Assembly (NCBI RefSeq): GCF_900106035.1 | Contig: NZ_FNUC01000001.1 | Coordinates: 62,001-126,000 of the forward strand | Reading direction: 5' to 3' | Length of the DNA: 64,000 nt | Origin: Jiangella alba | GTDB lineage: Bacteria > Actinomycetota > Actinomycetes > Jiangellales > Jiangellaceae | Shown here: positions 31,210-39,902 of the stretch, piece by piece | Position numbering within the stretch: position 1 is the stretch's first letter | Layout of the letters: each line of letters opens with the position of its first letter | The notes under the pieces: generated by a model | The model's database searches: none | What the model saw: the letters and a program-made list of their open reading frames with translations, nothing else | What the model was told of the DNA's origin: nothing | Translations under genes and position numbers: made by a program

Positions 31210-34200
31210 TCAGACCGGCTCGGACTCCCGGATGCGCTGCGAGATGACCGCGGTGACGCCGTCGCCGCGCATGGAGACGCCGTAGAGGGCGTCGGCGATC
31301 TCCATGGTGCGCTTCTGGTGGGTGATGACGATGAGCTGGCTGCGCTCGCGCAGCTCCTCGTAGATGTTCAGCAGCCGGCCGAGGTTGGTGTCGTCGAGCG
31401 CCGCCTCGACCTCGTCGAGGATGTAGAACGGGCTCGGCCGCGCCTTGAACAGCGCCACCAGGAACGCCACGGCCACCAGCGAGCGCTCGCCGCCGGACAG
31501 CAGCGACAGCCGCTTGACCTTCTTGCCCGGCGGCCTGGCCTCGACCTCGATGCCGGTGGTGAGCATGTCGTCGGGCTCGGTCAGCACCAGCTTGCCCTCG
31601 CCGCCGGGGAACAGCCGGGAGAAGACGTCGGCGAACTCGCGGGCGGTGTCCTCGAACGCGGACGCGAACACCTGCTGGACGCGGTCGTCGACCTCCTTGA
31701 CGATGTCGAGGAGGTCGGCGCGGGTCTTCTTGAGGTCCTCCAGCTGCTCGGTGAGGAACGCGTGCCGCTCTTCCAGCGCCGCGAACTCCTCCAGCGCCAG
31801 CGGGTTCACCTTGCCCAGCGCCGACAGCCCGCGCTCGGCCGCCTTGAGCCGCTTGAGCTGCTGCTCGCGGACGTACGGGATCGGCTCGCGCGGCTCGCCG
31901 TCGTCGCCGGGCGGGACCGGGACGGGCAGGTGCGGGCCGTACTCGTCGATCAGCGTGGCGGGGTCGACGCCCAGCTCCTCCAGCGCCTTGGTCTCCAGCG
32001 CCTCGACCCGCATGCGGTGCTCGGCGCGGGCCAGCTCGTCGCGGTGGACGGTGGACGTGATCTCGTCGAGCTCCGCCGACACCTCGCGCACCCGCGCCCG
32101 CTCGGCCGTCAGCGCCTGCTCGCGCTCGGCCCGCAGCTCCTGCACCTCGTCGCGCTCGGCTGCGGCCAGCTCCAGCGACCGCTCGAGGTGGCGCAGCACG
32201 ACGGCGGCGCCGCGGCCGACCGCGGCGGCGACCCGGGCCTCCGCGGCCCGGCGGCGGGCAGCGGCGACGGCGGCCTCGCGGGCGGCGCGCTCCTGCCGGG
32301 CGGCCCGTTCGAGGCCCTCGGCCCGGCCGGTCAGCGCGCGGGCCCGCTCTTCGCCGGTGCGCAGCGCCAGCCGCGCCTCGGTCTCGCCCTGCCGGGCGGC
32401 GCGGGACCGCTCGGCGAGGCGGTCGCGCTCGTCGGTGGACGGCTCGACGTCGTCGTCGCCGGCTTCCTCGGCGGCGGCGAGCCGCTCTTCCATCTCTTCC
32501 AGCGCGCCAAGGTCGCGGTCGCGGGCCTCCTCGGCCCGGGCGACGGACTCGGCCAGCCGCTCGGCCTCCTCGGAGGCGGCCCGCGCGGTGCCGCTCAACC
32601 GGCCCAGCTGCTCGGCGACGGAGGACAGCTCGGCGTCGGACTCGCGCAGCTTCGTCAGCGCGGCGGACTCGGCCGCGGCCGCCTCGGCGCGGGTGCGCTC
32701 GGCGGCGGCCAGCTTGCGGCCGAGGTCCTCGGCCTTGCCGGTGGCGATGGCCAGCCGGTCGGCGGCTTCGTCGACGGCGGCCTGCACCTCCAGCAGGCTG
32801 GGCGCGCTGCTGGACCCGCCGTAGGCGCGGTCGCGGCCGAGGAGGTCGCCGTCGCGGGTGACGGCGACGAGCTCGGGCAGCTCGGCGACCAGCGCGCGGG
32901 CGGCGGCGAGGTCGTCGACGGCGGCGACTCCGCGCAGCAGGTTGGTCAGCGCGGGCCGCAGCTCGGCCGGCGTGGTGACGAGGTCGACGACGTAGCGCAG
33001 CCCGCCCGGCAGCGGCTGCCAGGACGCGGGGTCGTCGTACGGCGCGCCGCCGACCAGCAGCCCGGCCCGGCCGAGGTCGTCGTCGCGGAGCAGCCGCAGC
33101 GCGGCGACGGCGTCGTCGACGGACCCGACGGCGACGGCGTCGGACGCGGCGCCCAGCGCGGTGGCGACCGCGGCCTCCCAGCCGGACTCGACGGTGAGCA
33201 GCGCGGCCACCGAACCGAGCACGCCGGACAGCCGGTCGGACGCGGCCAGCAGCGCCTCGGAGCCGTCGCGGCGGGCCAGCCCCATCTGCAGCGCCTCGTG
33301 CCGGGCCACCAGCGCGGCCCGCTCGCCCTCGGCGGCCCGCTCCTGCTCGCGCAGCGTGGTGAGGACGTCGTCGGCGGCGGCCAGCGCGGCCGCGGCCCGC
33401 TCGTGCTCGCTGTCGAGGCCGTCCTCGCCGACGGACAGCCCGGCGATGGTGGTCTCGAGCGCGGTGTACTCGTGCTCGGCGGCGGTGGCGCGGCGGCGCG
33501 CCTCCTCGCGGGCGGCGCCGAGACGGGTCAGCTCGGCCTCGGCCGCGGCGGCCCGGCGGCGGGCGCCGTCGAGCTGGCCGGACAGCCGGGCCACGCCCTC
33601 GCGGCGGTCGGCGCTGGCCCGGACGGCGGCGGCCAGCCGGCGCTCCTCGGCCTGGGCCTCCTCCTCGGCGACGCGGCTGGTCTCGAGCGCGTCGTCGAGC
33701 GCCTCGCGGGCGGCGGCGATCTGCTCCTCGAGCTCGGCCTCCTGCTCGCGGACGGCGGCGGCCTCCTGCTCGAGCTCGTCGGGGTCGCGGCCGGACCGCG
33801 GCGCCTCGCCGGCGGCGGACAGGTGCCGGGCCCGCTCGGTGGCCAGCGACGCGGTGCCGCGGACCCGCTCGCGCAGCCCGGACAGCTGGTACCAGGCGTC
33901 GGAGGCCTGCGTCAACCGCGGCGCCACCTGGGCGACCTCGGCCTCCAGCCGGGTCTCGGCGGCGCGCGCCTGCTCGAGCGCGCGGGCCAGCTCGGCCTGC
34001 CGGGCCTTCAGCGCGGTCTCGTCGGCGACCTCCTGCTCGAAGCTGGCCCGGGCCTGCACCAGCTCGTCGGCGAGCACCCGCAGCCGGGAGTCGCGCAGGT
34101 CGGACTGGATGGTCGCGGCCCTGCGGGCCAACTCGGCCTGCCGGCCCAGCGGCCCCAGCTGACGGCGTAGCTCGGCGGTGAGGTCCTGCACGCGGGTGAG

Positions 34201-34761
34201 GTTCGCGGCCATCGCCTCGAGCTTGCGCAGCGCCTTCTCTTTGCGCTTGCGGTGCTTGAGGACGCCGGCCGCCTCCTCGACGAAGCCGCGGCGGTCGTCG
34301 GGCGTGGCGGACAGGACGGCGTCGAGCTGGCCCTGGCCGACGATGACGTGCATCTCGCGGCCGATGCCGGAGTCGGACAGCAACTCCTGCACGTCCAGCA
34401 GCCGGCAGGACTGGCCGTTGATGGCGTACTCGGAGCCGCCGTTGCGGAACATCGTCCGCGAGATGGTGACCTCGGAGTACTCGATCGGCAGCGCACCGTC
34501 GGTGTTGTCGATGGTGAGGACGACCTCGGCGCGGCCGAGCGCGGGACGCCCCGCGGTGCCGGCGAAGATGACGTCCTCCATCTTGCCGCCGCGCAGACTC
34601 TTGGCCCCCTGCTCGCCCATGACCCAGGCCAGGGCGTCGACGACGTTCGACTTACCCGAACCGTTGGGCCCGACGACACAGGTGATGCCCGGTTCCAGGC
34701 GTAGCGTCGTGGACGACGCGAAGGACTTGAATCCCCGTAACGTCAAGTTCTTCAGGTGCAA
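31210..34761 (-). CDS. smc: Chromosome segregation ATPase SMC
   Basis: The 1183-residue structural maintenance of chromosomes protein is the core of the bacterial condensin. The head has Walker A GPNGSGKSN (31-39). Two long coiled-coil arms (about 165-500 and 660-1010) flank a hinge (about 510-640, with GRDRAYGG-like glycine turns). The C-terminal head has the ABC signature LSGGERS and Walker B FYILDEVEAALDD. Full length agrees with the family. Partners ScpA/ScpB are not in the window. It is 46 bp downstream of a small coiled-coil protein gene and lies in the usual smc-ftsY order. Confidence 0.97.
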   Translation of the reverse strand: MHLKNLTLRGFKSFASSTTLRLEPGITCVVGPNGSGKSNVVDALAWVMGEQGAKSLRGGKMEDVIFAGTAGRPALGRAEVVLTIDNTDGALPIEYSEVTISRTMFRNGGSEYAINGQSCRLLDVQELLSDSGIGREMHVIVGQGQLDAVLSATPDDRRGFVEEAAGVLKHRKRKEKALRKLEAMAANLTRVQDLTAELRRQLGPLGRQAELARRAATIQSDLRDSRLRVLADELVQARASFEQEVADETALKARQAELARALEQARAAETRLEAEVAQVAPRLTQASDAWYQLSGLRERVRGTASLATERARHLSAAGEAPRSGRDPDELEQEAAAVREQEAELEEQIAAAREALDDALETSRVAEEEAQAEERRLAAAVRASADRREGVARLSGQLDGARRRAAAAEAELTRLGAAREEARRRATAAEHEYTALETTIAGLSVGEDGLDSEHERAAAALAAADDVLTTLREQERAAEGERAALVARHEALQMGLARRDGSEALLAASDRLSGVLGSVAALLTVESGWEAAVATALGAASDAVAVGSVDDAVAALRLLRDDDLGRAGLLVGGAPYDDPASWQPLPGGLRYVVDLVTTPAELRPALTNLLRGVAAVDDLAAARALVAELPELVAVTRDGDLLGRDRAYGGSSSAPSLLEVQAAVDEAADRLAIATGKAEDLGRKLAAAERTRAEAAAAESAALTKLRESDAELSSVAEQLGRLSGTARAASEEAERLAESVARAEEARDRDLGALEEMEERLAAAEEAGDDDVEPSTDERDRLAERSRAARQGETEARLALRTGEERARALTGRAEGLERAARQERAAREAAVAAARRRAAEARVAAAVGRGAAVVLRHLERSLELAAAERDEVQELRAEREQALTAERARVREVSAELDEITSTVHRDELARAEHRMRVEALETKALEELGVDPATLIDEYGPHLPVPVPPGDDGEPREPIPYVREQQLKRLKAAERGLSALGKVNPLALEEFAALEERHAFLTEQLEDLKKTRADLLDIVKEVDDRVQQVFASAFEDTAREFADVFSRLFPGGEGKLVLTEPDDMLTTGIEVEARPPGKKVKRLSLLSGGERSLVAVAFLVALFKARPSPFYILDEVEAALDDTNLGRLLNIYEELRERSQLIVITHQKRTMEIADALYGVSMRGDGVTAVISQRIRESEPV

Positions 34762-34807
34762 TGGACCGACTCCCCTGCATGTGGGGGCCAGCCTACAACC
34801 GCTACGC

Positions 34808-35023
34808 TCAGGTCAGGGCCGGTTGCGGCACATGCGTGTCGTGCAGCCCGGTGTCGTCGAGGAGACGGCCGTGCTCGACAGCTGCCTCGGCAAGCTGGTC
34901 GTTCTCGACCTGAAGCCGCAGCACCTGCGCTTCGAGGTCGGTCACCCGCCTGCGCAAGCGCTGTACCTCGGTAGTGAGCCTTGGATCAGTTCCCCCGACA
35001 TAACCCAACAGCGCCTTCGCCAT
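34808..35023 (-). CDS. Conserved small coiled-coil protein upstream of smc
   Basis: The 71-residue protein begins MAKALLGYVGGTDPRLTTEVQRLRRRVTDLE and continues as a leucine-heptad coiled coil (residues 18-50). This short protein is, to my knowledge, widely conserved in actinobacteria without a known role. The ribosome site GGAGGG lies 8 nt before ATG 35023. It sits directly upstream of smc, possibly in one transcription unit. Confidence 0.8.
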   Translation of the reverse strand: MAKALLGYVGGTDPRLTTEVQRLRRRVTDLEAQVLRLQVENDQLAEAAVEHGRLLDDTGLHDTHVPQPALT

Positions 35024-35174
35024 TGTCGAAGCCCTCCAGAAGGCCTGAGAATGTGATGATCACTTTTCGTGTATGACGCGGCACCCGTCTGACCGTAGAC
35101 GCACAGGCCGCAACGCATACCAGCATCTCACCGGACGTGCCTCTCGGTCAACTCGTTCGAAGGAATCCCTCAAC

Positions 35175-35192
35175 GGTCTCACCAGCGCGCAT
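35175..35192. repeat. 18-bp direct repeat, outer copy (duplicate of the mutM 3' end)
   Basis: GGTCTCACCAGCGCGCAT at 35175-35192 is identical to 35648-35665, which covers the stop codon and last codons of mutM. On the minus strand this copy still reads Ala-Arg-Trp-stop. The two copies bracket a 455-bp segment with one NTF2-like gene. Confidence 0.8.
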
Positions 35193-35250
35193 ACCGTACG
35201 GGATCGGCCGCCCCCCGGCTCCGGCGGCCGTCGCGATAGGGTCCGCGACC

Positions 35251-35628
35251 ATGGAGGCCGAATCCGCGTTGAGGGCTCTGATGACCGCCATCGACGAACG
35301 GCGATGGGGCGACCTCGAACAGTACCTCCACCCAGACTTCACCTGCCGGTACGTGCACACCGGCGAGACCTTCGGACGCGACGCGTGGATCCGGCTCAAC
35401 GCCGACTACCCCGGCTTCGACCGGCTGCGTGTCGAGGAGCTCGTCGGAGCCGGCGACGCGGCGGCGTGCCGTTCGCACGTCACCGGGCGCGTCGGCACCG
35501 TGATCCAGCACTTCGAGTGCGCGACGTTCGCGCACCTCAGCGACGGGCTGATCCAGCGGCTGACCGAGGTGTGGACCGACGTCGACCAGCAGGCGCCTCC
35601 CGGCACCCGCCCCACCGGCGCGGACTGA
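35251..35628 (+). CDS. SnoaL/NTF2-like protein
   Basis: The protein has 125 residues from ATG 35251 and a cone-shaped NTF2/SnoaL-like fold expected from the pattern: LRALMTAIDERRWGDLEQYLHPDFTCRY, then FGRDAWIRLNADYPGF, and closing strands VIQHFECATFAHLSDGLIQRLTEVW. Members act as small enzymes or ligand-binding domains. The gene is on the opposite strand to its neighbours and lies between two identical 18-bp repeats derived from the mutM end, suggesting it was inserted there. GTG 35230 and upstream frames lack a better ribosome site. Confidence 0.82.
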   Translation: MEAESALRALMTAIDERRWGDLEQYLHPDFTCRYVHTGETFGRDAWIRLNADYPGFDRLRVEELVGAGDAAACRSHVTGRVGTVIQHFECATFAHLSDGLIQRLTEVWTDVDQQAPPGTRPTGAD

Positions 35629-35647
35629 CCGGGGCACCGGGCGCTGA

Positions 35648-35665
35648 GGTCTCACCAGCGCGCAT
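35648..35665. repeat. 18-bp direct repeat, inner copy at the mutM 3' end
   Basis: This copy overlaps the last codons and stop of mutM (stop at 35652-35654) and is identical to 35175-35192. Four bases further on the match resumes as CCG after one mismatch. Confidence 0.8.
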
Positions 35666-36512
35666 GCCGCGGACGAGGCTGGCAGCGAGGGCAGGTGTAG
35701 GACGATCTGTTCATGAACGGGTCACGCCGGATCGGGGTGCCGCAGCGGCGGCACGGACGCCCTTCCTGCCCGTAGGCGTCCAGCGAGCGGTCGAAGTACC
35801 CGCTCTCGCCGTTGACGTTCACGTAGAGGCTGTCGAACGACGTGCCGCCCTGCTGGAGCGCGGCCGCCATGACCTCGCGCACCGCCTGCAGCAGCCGCGC
35901 GACGTCGGGCCGGCGCAGGGTCTCGGTGGCCCGGGCGAAGTGCAGCTTCGCCCGCCACAGCGCTTCGTCGGCGTAGATGTTGCCGACGCCGGAGATCAGC
36001 GACTGGTCCAGCAGCGCCCGCTTGACGCCGGTGTGGCGGCGCCCCAGCGCCAGCCGGAACGCCTCGTCGTCGAACGCGGGGTCCAGCGGGTCGGGCGCGA
36101 TGTGCGCGATCGGGACGGGCACGCCGTCCGGACCCAGCCCCGCGACGGCCAGGCCGCCGAACGTGCGCTGGTCGACGAAGCGCAGCTCGGGGTCGCCGTC
36201 GGCGAAGACGAAGCGGACCCGCAGGTGCGTCTCGTCAGGCGCGGCGCCCGGCTGGACCAGCAGCTGGCCGCTCATGCCGAGGTGCCCGACGACCGCGCGG
36301 ACGCCGTCGTCCAGCGGCAGCCACAGGTACTTGCCGCGCCGCCGGGCGTCGGTGAAGGCGGCCTTGACCAGCGATCCGGCGAAGTCGGCGGGACCGGCGA
36401 CGTGCCGGCGGACGGCGCGGGCGTGCGTCACCTCGACGTGGTCGATGACGCGGCCGACGGCGTGCGCGACGAGGCCACGCCGGACGACCTCGACCTCAGG
36501 GAGTTCGGGCAC
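35652..36512 (-). CDS. mutM: Formamidopyrimidine-DNA glycosylase
   Basis: The 286-residue base-excision repair enzyme removes 8-oxoguanine and cuts the DNA backbone. The catalytic N-terminal Pro-Glu follows the start codon ([13 protein letters not shown]). The conserved Lys is in RRGKYLW (K61). The H2TH region reads [20 protein letters not shown], and the C-terminal zinc finger has C254, C257, C274, C277. The start is GTG 36512, fixed by the obligatory Pro2. The 5' end overlaps rnc by 17 nt. The 3' end is duplicated 470 bp downstream. Confidence 0.97.
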   Translation of the reverse strand: MPELPEVEVVRRGLVAHAVGRVIDHVEVTHARAVRRHVAGPADFAGSLVKAAFTDARRRGKYLWLPLDDGVRAVVGHLGMSGQLLVQPGAAPDETHLRVRFVFADGDPELRFVDQRTFGGLAVAGLGPDGVPVPIAHIAPDPLDPAFDDEAFRLALGRRHTGVKRALLDQSLISGVGNIYADEALWRAKLHFARATETLRRPDVARLLQAVREVMAAALQQGGTSFDSLYVNVNGESGYFDRSLDAYGQEGRPCRRCGTPIRRDPFMNRSSYTCPRCQPRPRHARW

Positions 36513-37236
36513 CGGGGTCGCCGGCCGCGGCCTGCTCGGCCTCGGCGGCCTCGCTGAGCGCCTTCCAGGCCAGTTCGGCGGCGCGCGCCTCGGCCTCCTT
36601 CTTGCTGCGGCCGGTGCCGGTGCCGCGCACCTCGCCGCTGACCACGACGTCGGCGGTGAACGTCTTCGCGTGGTCGGGGCCGTCCTCGGCGATGCGGTAC
36701 TCGGGGACACCGAGCGCGTGCCGCGACGTCAGCTCCTGCAGCGACGTCTTCCAGTCCAGCCCGGCGCCGAGCAGCGCGGACGCCTCGATGAGGTCGTCGA
36801 CCAGGCGGTGCACCAGCGCGGAGGTCTCGACCAGCCCGCGGTCGAGGTAGACGGCGCCGATGAGCGCCTCGACGGTGTCGGCGAGGATGGACGACTTGTC
36901 CCGCCCGCCGGTGGTCTCCTCGCCGCGGCCGAGCCGGACGAACCGGCCCAGCTCGAGCTCGCGGGCGACGGAGGCGAGCGCGCGCATGTTGACCACGGCG
37001 GCTCGCAGCTTCGCCAGCTGCCCCTCGGACAGATCGGGGTGCAGCCGGTACAGCGCGTCGGTGACGACCAGGCCGAGCACGGCGTCGCCCAGGAACTCCA
37101 GCCGCTCGTTGGTCGGCAGCCCGCCGTTCTCGTACGCGTACGAGCGGTGGGTCAGCGCCAGCTGCAGCAGCTGGGGTTCGATGGGCACGCCGAGGCGCCC
37201 CTCCAGCACGGACAGGGATGGGGCCTCGGACGTCAC
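36496..37236 (-). CDS. rnc: Ribonuclease III
   Basis: The 246-residue double-strand-specific endoribonuclease acts in rRNA processing. The RNase III signature [18 protein letters not shown] (43-60) carries the catalytic acidic residues E47 and D51. The second acidic pair is in [16 protein letters not shown] (about 118-133). A double-stranded RNA-binding domain follows at about 165-235 ([38 protein letters not shown]). It is part of the yceD-rpmF-rnc-mutM cluster typical of actinobacteria, with mutM overlapping its end. Confidence 0.97.
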   Translation of the reverse strand: MTSEAPSLSVLEGRLGVPIEPQLLQLALTHRSYAYENGGLPTNERLEFLGDAVLGLVVTDALYRLHPDLSEGQLAKLRAAVVNMRALASVARELELGRFVRLGRGEETTGGRDKSSILADTVEALIGAVYLDRGLVETSALVHRLVDDLIEASALLGAGLDWKTSLQELTSRHALGVPEYRIAEDGPDHAKTFTADVVVSGEVRGTGTGRSKKEAEARAAELAWKALSEAAEAEQAAAGDPGARTP

Positions 37237-37258
37237 CTGGGGGCTCCTACGCGAGCCC

Positions 37259-37462
37259 TCAGACGTCGCCGACCTGGCGGCCGTTGTACTCCAGGAACAG
37301 CGGCGTGCCCTGGGAGTCCTCGACCACGGTGGCGCGGTGCGCGACGACCCAGGTGGTGCGCCCGTTCACGGTGCGCTGCTGGACCTGCGGCAGCTTCGCC
37401 TTCCACTGCGAACGGCGGTGGCGGGTGTTGCTGCGCGACATCTTCCGCTTCGGGACGGCCAC
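37259..37462 (-). CDS. rpmF: Ribosomal protein L32
   Basis: The 67-residue large-subunit protein begins (V/M)[20 protein letters not shown], diagnostic of L32. The actinobacterial form with no CxxC zinc motif is seen here. The start is GTG 37462. It lies 2 bp after the yceD stop and 22 bp before rnc, so yceD-rpmF-rnc-mutM is likely one operon. Confidence 0.97.
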   Translation of the reverse strand: MAVPKRKMSRSNTRHRRSQWKAKLPQVQQRTVNGRTTWVVAHRATVVEDSQGTPLFLEYNGRQVGDV

Positions 37463-37464
37463 GG

Positions 37465-38088
37465 CTAGCTCTCTTCCGTCGGGCCGGCCCTGTTCGAGCC
37501 GGTCTCGTTCGTGTCGTCGGTGAGCAACCCGGCCAGGGCCGCCCACCGTGGATCGGTGGTGTCGTGCGTGTGGTCCGGGTCGTCGGCCAGCCGGGCGCCG
37601 CAGTCCGGGCACAGGCCCGGGCAGTCGTCTCGGCAGACCGGCGACTGCGGCAGTGCGAGCACCACCGCGTCCCGGACCGGTTGTTCGAGGTCGAGGAGGT
37701 CGTCCTCGACCCGTAGTTCTTCGTCGTCGGTCTCGGTGTCGGGGTCGTCGGCCCGTTCCGGGTAGACGTACAGTTCCTGGACCTCGGCGACGACTTCGCC
37801 GTCGACGGGCTCCAGGCAGCGCACGCACTCGCCCGTGAACGGCGCCCGGACGGTGCCGGACACCAACACACCCTCCATGACCGACTCGAGCCGCAGGTCC
37901 AGCTCGATGTCGGCCCCTTCGGGCACCCCGACCACAGCACCGAGTCCGAGATCGGCGGGTGCCGGTACCGTGAGAGCGACCTTCTGGGTCGACCCTGGCC
38001 GTCGTCCGAGCTCGTGCGTGGCGAGTACGAACGGGGCGCGCGGATCGAGCGTGCTCAGCGTAGTCAACTCTCGTGCTGGTAAGGGCAT
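37465..38088 (-). CDS. yceD: YceD/DUF177 family protein
   Basis: The 207-residue DUF177 protein is the usual partner of rpmF and is linked to 23S rRNA accumulation in other organisms. It contains [24 protein letters not shown] (about 91-114) and a C-terminal cysteine cluster ([13 protein letters not shown]), which are family hallmarks and may bind zinc. An acidic stretch ([20 protein letters not shown]) lies in between. It starts at ATG 38088, directly upstream of rpmF. Confidence 0.94.
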   Translation of the reverse strand: MPLPARELTTLSTLDPRAPFVLATHELGRRPGSTQKVALTVPAPADLGLGAVVGVPEGADIELDLRLESVMEGVLVSGTVRAPFTGECVRCLEPVDGEVVAEVQELYVYPERADDPDTETDDEELRVEDDLLDLEQPVRDAVVLALPQSPVCRDDCPGLCPDCGARLADDPDHTHDTTDPRWAALAGLLTDDTNETGSNRAGPTEES

Positions 38089-38143
38089 GCCAACCTCGAC
38101 CTCAGCGTGAGGCCGACGACCGATGGTACTAGACGGCGGCCCG

Positions 38144-38785
38144 CTATCCCAAACCCGACGTGAGCTTGTCGGGCCGCGCGTCGTGCTCGCCGGAACGGGG
38201 CTCGTCCGGCGGGTCGCCGACGTCCGCGCCGAACTGCTCGGCCCGGCCGTCGGAACCGGCGCTGAAGTCGTCCTGCGCGCCGTCGAGCTGCGGCACGATG
38301 ACCGCGTTGCCGTTGCGACGTTGCGACAGCTCTTCGTAGGCCGTGGGATGACGCAGCTGCTCGCGGCCGTCGCGGACGGTCTCGACGATGCGGGCCGCCG
38401 AGATCTCCAGCCGGGCCAGCTTCGCGTCGACGTAGTCGTCGGCGTCGCTGCGGATGTTCTCGGCCTGCTCGCGGGCCTGCCGCAGGATCTCCTCGGCCTC
38501 CTGCCGGGCGGCCTGCGTGACGGCGTGGTCGGCCACCAGGCGGGCCTGCTCGGAGTTGGCGTTGGCGAGGATGCGCTCGGCGTTGCCGCGCGCCTCGATC
38601 AGCAGCGCCTCGCGCTGGCCCAGGACCGCCTCGGCCGCCTGCAGGTTCGCCGGCAACCCCTCGCGGACCTCGTCGAGCAGGGTCAGCAACTGTTGTTTGT
38701 TCACCATTGCGGTGGACGACATGGGCATCGTCCGCGCCGAGTCGACGAGTGCGACGATCTCGGCGATCTTGTCATGAACCTCCAT
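38144..38785 (-). CDS. DivIVA-like coiled-coil protein near coaD (cell division initiation type)
   Basis: The 213-residue protein is dominated by a long coiled coil with Ala/Glu/Arg heptads (about 55-150; EARGNAERILANANSEQARLVADHAVTQAARQEAEEILRQ). It has a short N-terminal helix and a disordered acidic C-terminus. This resembles the Wag31/DivIVA-related or ATP-synthase-B-like proteins found beside coaD in mycobacteria and streptomycetes, which have a role in polar growth or septation. ATG 38785 is preferred (AGGGGG 6 nt upstream) over 38791. It lies 30 bp downstream of the end of coaD. Confidence 0.85.
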   Translation of the reverse strand: MEVHDKIAEIVALVDSARTMPMSSTAMVNKQQLLTLLDEVREGLPANLQAAEAVLGQREALLIEARGNAERILANANSEQARLVADHAVTQAARQEAEEILRQAREQAENIRSDADDYVDAKLARLEISAARIVETVRDGREQLRHPTAYEELSQRRNGNAVIVPQLDGAQDDFSAGSDGRAEQFGADVGDPPDEPRSGEHDARPDKLTSGLG

Positions 38786-38815
38786 GACCATCCCCCTAGG
38801 TGTGCCGGAGCAGGA

Positions 38816-39295
38816 TCACCGGCGTCCCAATCTCTCATTCAGCCGCTGGAGTACCACGTCGGGCACCAGCCCAGCGACGTCACCGCCGTAGGACGCTACC
38901 TCTTTCACCAACGAGGACGAAAGGAACGAGTAGTCGGGATTGGTGGCGACGAACAGCGTCTCCAGTCCCGTCAGGCGGTGGTTCATCTGCGCCATCTGTA
39001 GTTCATAGTCGAAATCGGTGACCGCGCGCAGCCCTTTCACGACAGCCGGGATATCGCGCTGACGGGCGAAATCGACCAAGAGCCCCTCGAAGCTCTCGAC
39101 CCGGACGGCGGGCAGGTGCGCGCACACCTTCTCGAGCAGGTCGATGCGCTCGTCGACCGTGAACAGGCCCTTCTTCGACTCGTTGGCCCCGATGGCGACG
39201 ACGACCTCGTCGAACAGGCTCGCAGCCCGCTCGATGACGTCGATATGCCCGTTCGTGACCGGGTCGAACGAGCCTGGGCACAGACAGCGGCGCAC
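38816..39295 (-). CDS. coaD: Phosphopantetheine adenylyltransferase
   Basis: The 159-residue cytosolic enzyme of coenzyme A synthesis adds AMP from ATP to 4'-phosphopantetheine. Nucleotidyltransferase motifs are clear: CPGSFDPVTNGHIDVIERA (6-24) with the TxGH motif at 14-17, and the C-terminal SFLSSSLVKEVA (ISSTLVRE-type, near 125-136). GTG 39295 is the start. It is 18 bp downstream of rsmD, as in most bacteria, so the pair is co-transcribed. Confidence 0.96.
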   Translation of the reverse strand: MRRCLCPGSFDPVTNGHIDVIERAASLFDEVVVAIGANESKKGLFTVDERIDLLEKVCAHLPAVRVESFEGLLVDFARQRDIPAVVKGLRAVTDFDYELQMAQMNHRLTGLETLFVATNPDYSFLSSSLVKEVASYGGDVAGLVPDVVLQRLNERLGRR

Positions 39296-39313
39296 GTGTC
39301 CTCCTGTGTCATT

Positions 39314-39874
39314 TCACCGGGCGCGACCGTACCAGAGCACGGTCTCGCCGTACCGCCGTTCCCGACCGGGCTCGATGTCGTCGGGCCAGGTCACCGGCGC
39401 GCTTCGGCGGTCGCGTTCGACCACGACCACCGCGTCCGGAGCGAGCCAGCCCGCCGTCAGGGAGACGAGTACCCCGCTCAACTCGGCGTCAACCATCGCG
39501 TACGGCGGATCGGCCAGCACGACGTCGTACGGCGCGTCCGGCGGCGTGGCCAGGGTGCGTTCCGCCGCGGCCGCCACGACCACCGCGCCGGGCAGGCCCA
39601 CCGCCTTGACGTTCGCCCTGATCACGGCCGCGGCGCGGGCGTCGGACTCGACCAGCAGGCAGTGGTCCGCGCCGCGTGACAGCGCCTCCAGGCCGAGCGC
39701 GCCGCTGCCCGCGTAGAGGTCGAGCACGCGCAACCCGCCGAGGCTTCCGCCGAACATCGCCGCCAGCGACGAGAACAGCGCCTCGCGCACGCGGTCGGAC
39801 GTCGGCCGGGTGCGGTTGCCGGGCGGGACGGACAGCCGCCGGCCGCCCGCGGCGCCGGCCACGATGCGCGTCAC
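39314..39874 (-). CDS. rsmD: 16S rRNA (guanine(966)-N(2))-methyltransferase
   Basis: The 186-residue SAM-dependent RNA methyltransferase modifies G966 of 16S rRNA. Motif I LDLYAGSGALGLEALSRGA (51-69) binds SAM, and motif IV DPPY (122-125) is the N-methyltransferase catalytic motif. The N-terminus MTRIVAGAAGGRRL and TRPTSDRVREALF are RsmD hallmarks. It sits directly upstream of coaD, a conserved pair. Confidence 0.96.
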   Translation of the reverse strand: MTRIVAGAAGGRRLSVPPGNRTRPTSDRVREALFSSLAAMFGGSLGGLRVLDLYAGSGALGLEALSRGADHCLLVESDARAAAVIRANVKAVGLPGAVVVAAAAERTLATPPDAPYDVVLADPPYAMVDAELSGVLVSLTAGWLAPDAVVVVERDRRSAPVTWPDDIEPGRERRYGETVLWYGRAR

Positions 39875-39902
39875 CGGCGGACCGTACCAGGTGGTACGGA
39901 CC

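Noticed and set aside
31132..34170. Plus-strand open frame of about 1010 codons inside smc
   Set aside because: It is antisense to a complete SMC protein with all motifs, and its composition (Leu/Gly/Gln/Arg repeats) is typical of antisense frames to coiled coils.
35152..35250. Upstream start codons for the NTF2-like gene (from 35137)
   Set aside because: They would add an Arg/Pro-rich stretch that covers the 18-bp repeat and does not fit the fold; ATG 35251 starts at the family's first helix.
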